In this document: piece by piece, positions 37,886 to 49,823 of the stretch
How the letters are laid out: each line of letters opens with the position of its first letter
Numbering within the stretch: position 1 is the first letter of the stretch
Assembly (NCBI GenBank): GCA_004794785.1
Contig: SJOL01009709.1
Location: 782,149-846,148 of the forward strand
Origin: Opisthorchis felineus
Lineage: Eukaryota > Platyhelminthes > Trematoda > Opisthorchiida > Opisthorchiidae
Length of the DNA stretch: 64,000 nt
Direction of reading: 5' to 3'
Notes under the pieces: generated by a model
Told to the model about the DNA's origin: nothing
The model's database searches: none
The model's input: the letters and a program-made list of their open reading frames with translations, nothing else
Program-made: the position numbers and the translations under genes

Positions 37886-38431
37886 CTAATACACCAAATA
37901 AAAGGCAACCACCAACCTACTTAACATTGATGGTCGGCATTTAACGCGATAATTGTTCACATCCTTGATAGTAAGTACCTTTCCAAAATGATCAGCGACG
38001 TATTGCCGAACCTCCAACGACGGAGCACCATACTTCAAAAGGGTACTACACTCCTTTAAATCATCATTTGTCAGGCGCTGGTTGATGGCGAGCCTGTCAA
38101 AAATAAACTTGCCGCGTGGATGTTTGTGCTCCAGGTGGTAGGATGTAAACATCAAGTAGTCATGGTACCGGCGAACATAGAATGTTGCCGGACAACCAGT
38201 ACAATGTGTGCTACCGGGTACACACAATTAACGATAAACTTACTAGATGCGACGAATTCCACGGCCTTTACTTCGTCTGCAGGGACGTCTGCTACAATGG
38301 TAGGACGCTTTTTCATGTAAAAATAGCAAATTGCTGCTATTTTGGAGTTTATGCGGACAAAAACTGCGAAATTATTAGCCATGTATCCTCTCAAAGCGAT
38401 TTGGAATGCATTGAAGGAGAAAAAAACATGG
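37886..38431 (-). pseudogene. Right-end FAR1/FLYWCH-type transposase N-terminus, copy B (one frameshift)
   Basis: Equivalent of 33045-33590; the same one-base frame break and the same stop are present. Because the break is shared, it predates the duplication. Confidence 0.65.
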
Positions 38432-38592
38432 ACCAGCTAACTTCTCTACAAAATCATCCACCGCATTCACGGACAAAACGTGTTCACCCATGGCAGCCAA
38501 TAAAAATGTGAATCCCGCGCCCACAGTGGGCCTTGAGTAGGTTTAAACAACTACCAACAAAACTGCGGCCGCGTGGGGAGATCTTAAGGGCC

Positions 38593-41039
38593 CGGGATAA
38601 TTACCAAGCAATGCTAAATCTTTATGTTAAAGTTTCCCTTTTTCGAACCACGGCTTCAGAGGAATTTTGGATGTACGTCTTGGACGCGGCACGGACCACT
38701 GGCTGTATAGGCTTTAGTTCAAATTGACCGGTCAGATCGTGGCAATTCCGATCCCTCGCCAGATCTGCTGTTCTGGTTTCCCATCTTCCGCACTTTCAAG
38801 TTTTCTTATCACGTGCCAGGCAGGATGCCTCTTGTTTTGCCCTCCCCCGTTTTTTTTGCCCGCCAACTTCCAGTTTCAACGATCTGATCTTATCCCAGTT
38901 TGATATGTTCCCCAAAAGAAAGAAAAAGTCCTAGTACCTGTGTGTTACTGTCCATGCCGGTTTAGGAGTGACCAAGCCTACATCGGATAATAACCACTGT
39001 TTGGGACACCGTCCCTCTTCTGCGCAATCCTCAGTACCCACCAGTCGTGCTTTTATTTTTACTGTAACACAATGATGATGTCTGACGGTACGCCACTCCC
39101 TAGTTGTGAATACACATTATTACTATATCACCGGCAAGTGGGCTGTCCAAGCACAATCCAGGATGTGACCAAAGGCCATGTGGGAAATGCTAATGGTCGC
39201 CTGAAATACCGGATGCACCACTCGGAAATTCCTGGGCGTGCCTTACAGACGGTGTGTCGTCACGCTGAGTGGCTCATGCGGGAATATACTTACCTCTGCG
39301 ACCAAAGAGGAATCCTGAAGGGTGACGGCCGCGTTCCAAAAGTGATCCACTGTGTGACTACGTATGCTTCTTTTCTCTTTTTGAGCCCCTTACGGACACC
39401 ATCGACGAGCCTGCTCTATCACTTTGTTGGAACAAACAAGGTGAAGTAAATCTACGTTAACTAACTGTTACTTCCTGGTGCCGCAGACAGATGACATCCA
39501 CGCAGATAAACGCAAGTGCCCCTTCCACCAGGTGACGTGGCTTCCTTGTGCCGTATTTTTTCCGTATTTCGGGGTCAGTCAGTTTCAATCGGTAAAAAAA
39601 TTCTTCGCCGATTTTTTTTAGGTTACCTCCATACCCAACAACTGTGGTCGTCCGATTATAACCGTAACCACCTTTTGATGGCCTGCACAAACAACCTAAC
39701 GGGTGGTGAAAAGGCTTGAGCTGCTGAAACCCATGGTAGCCACAAACATTTTTAGGCAGTGGATTGTTCATGAAGCAATCCTACTGCGTCGATGCTTGGC
39801 TTCTGGGACGGACGACCTGCCGTCACTGGCAGCGGATACCGAGCCTCAACCCATATGGTTGTCCAAGGACACAGAATTGGTTTTTGTGGGCTTCATGACC
39901 TGCTGGCCCGTCGGAATGACCACTGGTGTCCAAGAGGTCGCTTATCTTCTCACAAATGCTTGTAATAGTGAACCTTCCCTGCAGCGCGGTGATGATCTTC
40001 AGGCTTGTCCCCAGGGTGAGTGCGCATATGACTCATTACTGTTGCTGCTTAGCTCCCGGCATCTCCCTAAAGTGCACAGGTTTGGACCCTCCGCAAAGAA
40101 GCCGTGCAATGATGTTGACTAGTGCCGAAGCACGAAATCCAAGCAGAGTGCGTCCAGGAAGTCTGTATGCGTCCAAATTGGAAGACATGAGTTTATGACA
40201 TAATACTAGTACCAATACTTTAGAGTTCTAGTTTGAAAGATGAGACGATGGTGAAGCACGTAAAATGGGAACGCTCGCCAGCCCTTTCAAAAGCCACCTA
40301 ACCGACTACCGCTGCAATCCTGATGTGGCAGTCAATTTGTTTTCGTGAGGTAAACGAAAACAGTTATTCTACTTAGACGGTAATTCTAATCGCTTCCAGG
40401 CATTATCGTTGATTATATTTCAGTTTGCTCGTCCTTTACTCAGGCCTCATGCGTTTCAGGTAAGTCCTGTATTTTTCAAGGCCTGATACTCAGTAGAAAG
40501 CGTTTGCAAGAAATAACGCAGCACGAATCAGCGCTTGAATATTACGTTGTGTAAGCAAGCTTCTATGAGACTGTCGCCGACCTTGTCCTCGTTTTATGGA
40601 GCAAGCACTGCGTTCAATTTTTCAGCCACCCGCCTCATGGTGGTATTTTGATAAACTACCTTACATCTTTCTATCATCTCAGAAAGTCAATAGCTCACTG
40701 AACACTACGCACCTCGGAGGCACAACCTTTTCTGCCGAACAAATGTTATCATCATCGTTCAGCTGTCTGTCGTGATCGAATAAGCCTGTACCTCGCCTGT
40801 TGATTAGGCACCGTGGACGGCTACCCGAACGTCAATCGCATACAACAGCCAGGTTCTCATTGATTCATTATATTTTAGACAAAAATGTTTTCCTTTGTCT
40901 TTATTCCGAACTGTGGAACAAGCTCCTCTCCTATATCAGAACTGTATCCTCTCATGTTAGCATTCCAAACATCTTCCATTCCTAAATTTCTGTCGAGAGA
41001 GCTAAACGTCTTTTCGTGCCACGGCCTAAACTAGACGCT
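38593..41039. other. Unrecognised region with several open frames
   Basis: Contains GC-richer stretches with open frames at 39072-39449 (plus, 125 codons), 39457-39771 (minus, 104) and 39703-40122 (plus, 139). I recognise no domain in any of them. A donor-like CAGAG/GTAAGTAT on the minus strand at about 39289-39298 follows a short plausible exon (to about 39345), and CCCCAGG/GTGAGT on the plus strand lies near 40016. These could be exons or old repeat coding sequence, and the sequence alone does not decide. 40130-41039 shows nothing. Confidence 0.35.
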
Positions 41040-41699
41040 TTTTTTGAAAGATGCTCTAAGCCCTTCTTAGTTGCGCCTCTACCACAACTGTCTTGTTACT
41101 TGGGCCTACATGTACCCATTCGCGTGGACCCTCTAGCTTTGACCCACACTTAGGACAGCTTCTCGTTCGAGTGCTCTTGGCCATTTGTCGCCTTCTTACC
41201 TATCTCTTCTGCAGAGGTTTTACTTTCCGGGACTGCATCTTCACCTGCAGCCTGAAGAGCAGTTCTGTTGCCGGAAGCGTCTAGCGCCTGCCATCGTAAT
41301 TGCTCTTATGCTCATCTTTGCTAATACCGTTATTTTTTCTTACATTCTCCTTAAGCTTTTATGCCCAGATGGATTACGCCTCGTTTCTTAAAGCCGAGCT
41401 CCCTCCTTGGTTCACCTTTTCAGCTTCGTTTAATGTCCGGTGCCTTGCTTTGCCTAGGTTTAAATAATACGAACCAAACCGGAGACATATTTCTTCACTC
41501 TTCAGAACCATTCCACATCTCACACGCACATCAGGAAGCAGACAAGCGTGCCACAAAGGCCCCTTCGGGGCCTTGGACTCAAACCCGATGTACAGCTATT
41601 AAGTGTGCTAACCTCTCTGGTTACACACCTCTCGGTTCCTCTCCTTCGGAGGCAGCAGAGGCACTGTTGAGATGCCTGTCCAGATACTGCCTCAGGCTT

Positions 41700-42357
41700 T
41701 TCAACAAACTTTGCGATATTAACCAGTCAGTTCGTCTCGAACAGCAGTCCATAATGGCACTCACAGAGACCTGGCTCACACCAGATGTCTCTGACGCGGA
41801 GATCTCGATAGACGGCTACTCCGTCTTTCGAGCTGGCTCAAAACGAAGGAGGGCTGATGGGGTTCCTTTGTGCCTACACGCGGCCCCGCCCATCCCGATT
41901 GTCCCCTCTGATAGCACTCCTGCACTCTTTTGCGATGCACTGTGGATCCAAATCACGCTGCGCGGGTCCGATTCTCTTCTTCTCGGTGTGGTCTACCTTT
42001 ACCATTCGAGCCCTCCGGAAGATGACCAAGTCCTCATACAAACCCTTGAACAACTCTCCTCCAGCTACCACTTCACTCATCCCTTGCTGGTATGTGACTT
42101 CAACGCTCAAAAGGCCTCCTGGATGGAGCTCTAACGCGTCGAGTCAAGTGGACCGCTTGCAGCAGCCCTGACCAAAGTCGTTCAACAGAGCACTTGGACT
42201 CAAGATGTTGTTGCACCCACCAGATACCGCGCAGGCCAACTAACATCCCTCCTGGATTTGGTCATCCCCAACGAAAAACACTTTGTTGATCAGGTGTAAA
42301 TTTAAGCTCCACTGGGACATAGTGACCACTGTGTGCTGACCTTTGATTTCATCTGCC
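41700..42357 (+). pseudogene. LINE endonuclease domain
   Basis: Open to 42134 in one frame (from 41361), then shifted. Motifs: A-L-T-E-T-W-L-T-P (catalytic glutamate), G-V-V-Y, V-C-D-F-N-A-Q (normally G-D-F-N-A, so the glycine is replaced by cysteine), then in another frame after the stop P-L-G-H-S-D-H-C at about 42312-42340 (catalytic S-D-H kept). In active elements it nicks target DNA to prime reverse transcription. Confidence 0.85.
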
Positions 42358-42422
42358 ACTGTGCCGGAAATCCCTAACCTCAAACGTGGATTCGAAACTT
42401 CTGCCGTGCAGACTTTTCAGGA

Positions 42423-44460
42423 ATGCGCATCTTTCTCGAAAAAGTTAAACTGGGACAAGCCTCAGTGGAAGACTTATACAGGACCATTGTCCAGAAAGTT
42501 CACGAGGCTGACGCGACGTCCAACCCCAAAAAAACAGCACGCAGCCGGATGAGCCGCAAGCTACCTAAAGGAATTCGGCGTCTTCTGGATAAGAGGTCTT
42601 CGCTATTTTTTAAAAAGTTGACTACAGGAGACACAGAAGACGAGCTGGCATTTCGTAAAATGCGGAACCGTTTTAAACCAGAAATCCGCCAATGGAACAT
42701 ACGAAAACAAGCCACCATTCTGGATCTCGCCCGGAAAAACAGAAATGTGCTGTTTAAATACATGAGACATCACCGCAGAGACAAGCCATCCGCCTTTCCT
42801 TGAGGGACAGGAATGGGCAACCCACGAGTGACCCAGGAGTGGTATCTGAGGTCTACTTAGGACAGGTCTATGCAGGCCTATATTCAGCCCCAGCATCATC
42901 GTCACATCCAATCATGTCGAGGCGTAATCGGTTAGAGGCGAATGGCCTCTAACAGATTTGGTCTTCACGGTGGAGGACATTCGTCCACTACTGCAAAAGA
43001 CCAACCCGTTCTGGGCGTTGGCGCACGACAAAGCCCATCCGAGGATCCTGAAGGAAACGCCGTTCACACTGGTAAATCACTTCCACATGGTGTTTTGTCA
43101 GTCGCTTGACGAAGGCCACCTTCCCTCTGCTCGGAAGGAATCGGTTGTCACACCAATCTATAAAAGTGGTGACTCAATATTGCCTGAAAGCTACAGGCCT
43201 ATAAGCCTTACTAGCGTGCCGTGCAAGGTGATGGAACGCATTCTGAAGGGAGCCATCCTAGACCACCTTACCTTCAACAACTTGAGATCTCCAGTTCAAC
43301 ACGGATTTCTCCCAAACCATTTTTTGCGTGACGAACAGGCTCATATTTATGGATAGCGTAACCCAAGCCAAGGACAAGGTACTCATATCGGATGCCATAT
43401 TTTTTGACTTCTCAAAAGCATTCGATCGAGTCCCACACGCCCCACCGCTCCACAAACTCCAGTCTTACGAGGTTCAAGGGGAAATCCTACACTAGCTCAA
43501 GGCCTTCCTATCAGGCAGAACGTCCCGTTGAAAGTAGGCTCGACCAGCTGGTCTCCATTGGAGTCCCTCAAGGCTCAATTTTGGGACCACTGATGTTTCT
43601 GATATACGTCAACATCCTTCCAGATGTTCTTGCAAGTCCAGGTCTACTTTTTGCAGACGAATTGAAATCCTGGAGCTCCCATGCCAGTGCCCTACAAGTG
43701 GATGTAGACGCTGCAAAACGGGGGTCGTTGGACTGTCACTTTCCTCTGAATGACGAAAAGTTCGTCCAAATGTCATTCAGAAGAGAAGCCTCAGCGAACG
43801 TCTATGTCATGCATGGTGAGAATGGACCAGAAGACATCACGAAGATAGATACCAAAAAGGATTTGGGTATCCGGCTCTCTTCAAATTCGTCCTTCTTACT
43901 GTACCATGAGAAATCGGCCCAAAAGGCATTCGCCGTTCTACGGATGATTAGGCGCACCTTCTCCCGTATTACTCGCATGGACTTCCAAATACTCTATGGG
44001 GCCTACGTCAGAACGCTTATTGAATACGTCAACCAAGTTGTTGACTCAGGGCGCACGAAGGACGTAACACTCACTGAGCGTGTCCAGCGAGCTGCTACGA
44101 AAATGGTTGCCGGCCTTAAATCCGTGGACTACGAAACGCGTCTCGCGGTGCTTGATCTCTTTCCCCTGGAGCATCTTCTCCTCCTCCTGGACCTAATCCT
44201 TACTTATGTCCTGTTTGAACAAGCTTTGGCCAACAGGTTTTTCACCGTTGACGCAGTAAACACACGGCGGGGACATGGTAAGATTTTTAAGCTCAGAACA
44301 CACACTTTCATTAGGCAAACTTTTCCTCATTTCGTGTAGTAGCTGCGTGGAATAACCTTCCTCCGACGGTTGTCTACGCTCCTTCAAGAACCCAGTTCAA
44401 AGCACTATTAGACACGTTTTTATGCAAATACTCGCGCTGGCAAACATACTGCCCTGCTCC
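42423..44460 (+). pseudogene. LINE reverse transcriptase domain and C-terminus
   Basis: 42423-42803 is the basic linker between endonuclease and RT (F-R-K-M-R-N-R, N-V-L-F-K-Y-M-R). 42958-43356 carries H-P-R-I-L-K-E and S-Y-R-P-I-S-L-T-S. Just after a frame break, [12 protein letters not shown] (near 43398-43433) is the first catalytic block. 43392-44339 continues in another frame with [10 protein letters not shown] and L-L-F-A-D-E-L-K. The normal F-A-D-D has lost its second aspartate (D to E), so polymerase activity is excluded. The thumb and C-terminus ([15 protein letters not shown]) are well kept. Confidence 0.85.
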
Positions 44461-44475
44461 GAGAACTTAAAGAGC

Positions 44476-47400
44476 AGTTTTACACCGTCTTTTCGCTTGT
44501 GCCTTTCAGGTGTACGACAGCCGCTGAACGACAAGGACGAAACCGACGCGGGAAACTTGGGTGAATGCCTCTATCCCGCGTTTCAATGCGTGAATCCGTG
44601 AGTCCGTAAAACCAATAACGGGTCTGAAGATGCGCAGTGAACGAAATTCTTGCTTGGCTCCACAGCTCATTCATTCACACAGAAAACACATTGTGGTGCG
44701 TCTCTGCTTCACACTCAAACGAACGCTTTGTCGTCATTGATCTATAGTGCACTAGCTCTGAAAATCTTTCTGTTTCTCCAGTGGCCCAAATTGTGGCTGC
44801 TGTTTTATTTGCCTCTATTTATTTGTCTCCTTTATTGGGTGTTTGCTGTTCGCTTGTTCAAACTGACTTTTCCTTCGTCCGGCTTAAATATCTGGTAGCT
44901 GTAGTTCGTTATTAATGCACAAGCCGCAATTATGGCCTCTTGATGGCTTGTCACTCAACAAATCTTGTATCATGTACGTGAGATGAAAGGCTCCTGTAAT
45001 AGACGGGTACGCCCCGCACTGAGGGTCGCCCTTTTGTGTTGCACCATGGTGTGTTCGTATACTCGCCAACCGTCCAGTGGCACAGGTGCATTGCCCACTG
45101 CTGATGGTTCTGAACCTGGTCCCTACTTCAGGAAATCCGTAAAAGAGTACTGTTGTTTTTTGTGTGAAGCGGCTGGTTTGGACCTGTCCCGGTTGTCGTT
45201 TATCTGGCACTGCTACGGAATACAAACGAAGGATATCTGCCTTTGGTTTGATTTGAAAAGATGCATGGGGTAGCTCCAGCAGATAATGGAATCCTAATGA
45301 ACATTTATGCGTGGATGTCTTAATTTTGAGATTTAGCTGAGTTTGACACCCACGCCACTAGCATGAAGAACCGGAATCAGGGATATATAGATAGCCCCAG
45401 CCGAATGTACAACCCCAGGGCTAGGCTGTGTACGCTAGGAAGCATGCCTCCAAACTGGGTAACGAAACACTTAATGGGGTTGAATCTGCTCAGAAATACA
45501 TGAAACGGCGGACCACATTTGCGGAAGCACTTTTCAGCAAGAATGGGCGACTAGAAACGTACTGTTGATGCATGATCAAGGTGCATCAAGTACGTTGATA
45601 ATATGTTGATCGTGTAACAGGTTCAAACATTGAATGTCTGGTTGCCCTTCGCCAGATGCATGGAACAAATTGTGGAAGAATCTGTCAAAAAGCACCAAAG
45701 ATGTTCAGGTTGCTGATGTAGCAAAACATTTTTTGACGAAAACACTTTGGAGCTCGGAAAATGGTTGAAATGCTCGTGTTCGTTTACCAGCGCCTGTTTG
45801 TTGCCCTACATGCGTGGGCCGTGTTCTGCAGAGAACTTGGCTTCTGATGACCACATCAGTGGGGGGCAGCTGCCACCACATCTGTCCCCGAGTTTGAGGC
45901 TAGCCCGGTGATTTAGACTGCTCTTAGGGGTAAATAAATGGAACACTGAGCTCCCCACCGATTGTGCAGAATTAGATCTTTTGAGTGAATGCGGCAGGAT
46001 CATTTCCTGCCCAATGTCAGGTTCAGATGGGACATTCAGATGCACCACGTTCATACCCGGCAATGAGTTCGAGCGAGGGATCGGTTGACGTGAATAGCCC
46101 CAAGTTGTCCGGGGCCCCCATTTACCGTAAGAGGCATGCCGACACGTCACCTTGAGAAACGGGTGCTTGCGATGTTTTCAATCCTACGGAGACAGATATG
46201 ATGGTGCCGCCATAGACTGGGTTTGGTGCAACTGGTGTCTGATGTGACTGCACTGCAAATGAATCGTCATGGCTTTGGATTAGCTGCTATTTTTTGTCCG
46301 ATGGGTGACCAGCAACCTTTTGACCAAGGAGCGTCAGTCACGCGCTTTTATTACAAAAATTCCAGAAGATACAAAAGAGTGTGTTTTTATTTCCCAGGTT
46401 AGTTCTTGGCTTGCTGGTGGGGGTGGGTGGTGTTGCTTTTTGGTCTAAAGTCCGTTCCTCCTCCAGAGTATCGCTGCAGCGGCAGCTATGGCCGCATTGC
46501 CTATGAATTGACAAAGGATGCTGATGCGCATCCTTGCACTATTTTCAGTGCACATTTATAATGTTTTTGCCTCAGACGACGATGATAAGTCATTGTGGTG
46601 ACGTCTGTGCCACTGTACTTTGATTTCCTCCGCATTACAACCGTTTATCATGACCCCATTTGTCGTTTGCACCGGTGTCCGTTCTTCCGGCATTATGGTA
46701 AACGAGATAGCATGCACATATAAATTGTGTTCAAAAACAACTTGTGTAGGTCATGCACTGATATCAACCTGAGCAACTGATTTTACCCATTGGATCATCC
46801 TCATTCGCTAATCTAAATGAACGGTCTTACGCAGATTAATGGTCAGTTGCAACGACTTCGATGTCAAAAAATCAGCATTCATGCGATAAAATCATGAGCG
46901 ACTCTCCGTAGCTGCATTTGCGCAGACGTATTTGTGTACTCATTTATGAATGAGTGCCGCGGAAATTCCCCGAATACACCAATTGCTTTGCGAGGCATAG
47001 GAATCAAAACCTGACAGGGTGGTGGCCAGCCGAATTCGTAGAAGCTACTCAGCGTGGTGCCAGTTGTTACCAGAAAGCTATTCGGGTATATCACGACTCT
47101 GCCATGGGTCGCTCCACCTCAGTATTTGCCCGACGCTTGCATATCTGGATTAGCTCTGGAAGCTTGCCATATACCCAAATGACGAGAAAGTTGCCAAACG
47201 TCATCAAAAGCAAACCATAAGTGGCCCAGATAAGGCGTGTTCACTGAGTAAGGCGAGGACGGTACTCTATCGAAAAATTGAAATAGCTGACGGACATGGT
47301 GTCCGACACAACAACAATCGCTACTTTGGCCGACGACTTTGATAGTGTACCACGACGATTCCGCCATTACAGGGCAGAGGACGGACCCGGATGGGTAAGT

Positions 47401-48588
47401 GAGGACATTCAGAAGGCAGAACTTTTTAACTTGATGCTAAGCACACCGAGGCAGAAAAATCAGATCGGGCATCAATAACGGGTCGCTAGACATACCTCCC
47501 GAAAGCGGAATCCCTGCGGTTCATGTTACTGCTCTATGTAAACATGCATGAAGAAGCACGTGCACGCTCCACTCCCAAATTACGGGTGGAAATATTGCCT
47601 TGAACCGCTGATAATTTCGTTGCGAACGGATTTACTGATGTTTAACTATGCAGTTCCTATGCGTTTATCGGGATGCGTGCTCAGTGAATGGTACAGCGAG
47701 AAAAAATGAAATATCCCTAAAAGAACAAAGCGAAAGCCTCCTGACCCATAGTTTTACGCTGCAATATTGAGCTTCGTACGGCTTTCCAACGAGCAACTTG
47801 AATACGCTGAGCGGGCTATCTCATTTGACGGTCCGCGACTATAGGGACAGTTCAAATTTTCCGCCAAAAACGTTTTAACTAACCGCGTTAGGGCCGAAGC
47901 CTGAAGCCACAGGCTTGCCCCTTTATAACCTACAAGTTAGGAAATAAGCCTTTTATTATTAATATTTTACCTTGCCTAAGGTCCTGCAAATCTTTCATGA
48001 AACTAGAATTAATGTCAATGATAGCACTAATTACTTAAGTCTAATAGTTGCATCCGCGATTGGGTAATTCATAGTTTCTGTTATTTAGCTTCTCCAAAAA
48101 AGGTTGAGTGCATTTTTTCGTTCATGATGGTTGTTCACTTCATAATTTCAATGACGGAGAGCGTCTTTGCCAATCTACGCCTGAGGCGTCTGATGAAGTA
48201 CGCACTTGAGGGGGCCTTGAGGAAGTCGATGCCGTGCAGTATGCAAAACACTCTGCTACCGACCAAAAGCTTATGGCGCCAGACAACTCATCTGTGGCAG
48301 CCATTCTACGACGATTCAGCGTATGATCCCCAAACAGACCTTCATGGCAGTTCACGCAGATGATGAGCCAAAAAAGCTGAATAATTCTGCACACTTTTCC
48401 AAGAGCACATATAACCATAGCCCATTTGGAAAATGCATCATCCGTCTCAACTGCCGTAATTATCTACCTTGGATTATGCGAATGAAATTTGCTACCGTTT
48501 CGACATTCCACCTTCCAGTCCGTTTTCATTAGGGTATGGAAACAATTATTCGGAGGCCAACGGTGAAAATTATGTCTAGACAAAAATG
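44476..48588. other. Intergenic, nothing recognised
   Basis: 44476-44660 may be 3' UTR of the LINE. Open frames of about 100 codons at 44884-45225 (minus), 44965-45273 (plus) and 45806-46150 (minus), and smaller ones at 46954-47220 and 48124-48363, have no domain I recognise. The first two lie on opposite strands of the same DNA, which argues for a repeat rather than a gene. Confidence 0.4.
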
Positions 48589-48593
48589 AAGAT

Positions 48594-48886
48594 TATCAGG
48601 AAGGTCATATTCCTAAAAGCAACCCAGAACGCTCGGAACCTACTGAGACCCTGATACTCCACCAAAATCTCAATAGGAAAGCCGGCGAGCACCCAGGCCA
48701 ATCAAGCATTCAATCAATTTAGCAAAAGCTTGGATCGATGAAAGTAAAATTCAGATAGCGTGAGGTCGCTTGTAAGTGTTGCACCCGGACGCACTCGCTT
48801 GTTCGCAATAAACCTGTTGTGTTCCTCATCGGTGAATCTTTCTCTGGCACTAGGCACTGGGATGGGAACAGCAGTCAGATTTAACA
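48594..48886 (+). repeat. 5' LTR
   Basis: Starts TATCAGGAAGG and ends ...TTAACA; not the usual TG at the left end. A polyadenylation signal AATAAA is at 48807-48812. Limits are fixed by comparison with the 3' LTR and by the flanking AAGAT. Confidence 0.93.
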
Positions 48887-48889
48887 GAT

Positions 48890-48907
48890 TGGCGACGCCT
48901 GAACCCA
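48890..48907 (+). promoter_or_regulatory. Primer-binding site
   Basis: TGGCGACGCCTGAACCCA begins three bases after the LTR end. TGG at the start pairs with the CCA tail of a tRNA. I cannot name the tRNA with certainty. Confidence 0.7.
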
Positions 48908-48914
48908 CGAAACC

Positions 48915-49823
48915 GTGAAAATAACTGCTGAAGCGTTGAAAGAAATTCTGCTGGAACAACAAAATCAGTTCGAAGCGTCGCAATTACGTTTGGTGGAAAC
49001 ATTGACGCAGCAACTAAATATTCAACCACCAAATTCCGCCCCAGTTACAAATTCAGTCAACTCGATCACCAACAGCATGACGGAGTTCCATTATGACCCT
49101 GATGCCGGTCTAAATTTTGATTCGTGGTTCAGACTTTACGAAGATATCTTCAAATTCGAACTGAAGCACAAAAATAAGGCCTGGAGAATACGCCTATTGC
49201 TCAGAAATATTGGCACAACGGAACACACATTTTGTTCCAAATTCATTCTGCCAAAGAACACGCGAGATCTCGGTTTTGATAAAACCGTTCAGCAACTCTC
49301 AAGAATTTTCGGTGAGCGTTTGTCTTTGTTTAATATCCGCTATCAATGTATGGAACTCGCGGAAAAGGAATCCGAAGACTGTATCATTTATGCCGGTGGA
49401 GTCAAACTTGAATGCGAACAATTCAATTTATCTACCATGACCGAAGACCATTTCAAGTGTCTTATTTTCATATGTGGTCTTCAGTCGCATTCAGACAGTG
49501 ATATCAGAGCGAGACTATTGAACAAGATTGAACAAACTCCCGAGATAACGCTGCAGTCCATTACCCATGAGTGCCAACGAATTTTGAATCTGAAACACGA
49601 TACGGCCATGTTGGATAGACCCTTATCCAACACTGCTTTCAACATTGCCAAGACGACATTGAGGCAGCCTTCCGTGGTGGCAAATTCGAACGGAGCAAAG
49701 CCCCATTCAGCATGCTGGCAATGCGGCGAATGGCATTTTGTGCGACTGTGTCCGTATAAAAAGCACAAATGTTCAGTGTGCAATCGACGTGGGCACAAGG
49801 ACAGCCAGTGTCGGACTCGGTAA
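48915..49823 (+). CDS. gag: Gag polyprotein of the LTR retrotransposon
   Basis: 302 codons, intact, starting at the first ATG after the primer-binding site. An N-terminal Q/E/L-rich helical part (residues 1-35) is followed by the capsid-like region with F-H-Y-D-P-D-A-G-L-N-F-D-S-W-F (about 58-72). At the C-terminus are two closely spaced zinc knuckles: C-W-Q-C-x3-H-x4-C and C-S-V-C-N-R-R-G-H-x4-C (about 268-299). Gag would coat the element's RNA in virus-like particles. The TAA at 49821 is in the same frame as the protease further on, so gag and pol may have formed one frame, or been separated by a stop, in the ancestor. This is the only undamaged frame of the element. Confidence 0.92.
   Translation: MKITAEALKEILLEQQNQFEASQLRLVETLTQQLNIQPPNSAPVTNSVNSITNSMTEFHYDPDAGLNFDSWFRLYEDIFKFELKHKNKAWRIRLLLRNIGTTEHTFCSKFILPKNTRDLGFDKTVQQLSRIFGERLSLFNIRYQCMELAEKESEDCIIYAGGVKLECEQFNLSTMTEDHFKCLIFICGLQSHSDSDIRARLLNKIEQTPEITLQSITHECQRILNLKHDTAMLDRPLSNTAFNIAKTTLRQPSVVANSNGAKPHSACWQCGEWHFVRLCPYKKHKCSVCNRRGHKDSQCRTR

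Larger units (their letters stand above)
34556..38555. mobile_element. Mutator-like DNA element with coding inverted ends, copy B
   Basis: Same structure as copy A. The 18-mer ends are at 34574-34591 and 38531-38548, with GGTAGTT/AACTACC tips. Differences from copy A are a few single bases, so both descend from one insertion that was later duplicated with its flanks (or represent two alleles). Confidence 0.65.
33753..38592. repeat. Direct repeat unit B (4,840 bp)
   Basis: Second copy of 28910-33751, same orientation, offset 4841-4843. After the unit's end the sequence continues as CGGGATAATTACC. Every open frame and the Mutator-like element of unit A recur here at about +4842. One change, T to A at 34917, turns tryptophan into arginine in the left-end frame. 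Confidence 0.95.
41040..44475 (+). mobile_element. CR1/Jockey-type LINE, inactivated
   Basis: Apurinic-type endonuclease followed by reverse transcriptase in the order expected for this LINE group. The 5' limit is uncertain: 41040-41690 is C/T-rich and could be 5' UTR or decayed ORF1. The element ends near 44475 after a C-terminal F-K-A-L-L-D-T. At least four frame breaks and several stops are present. Relatives with this wording are common in flatworm genomes. The coding parts are listed separately. Confidence 0.8.
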
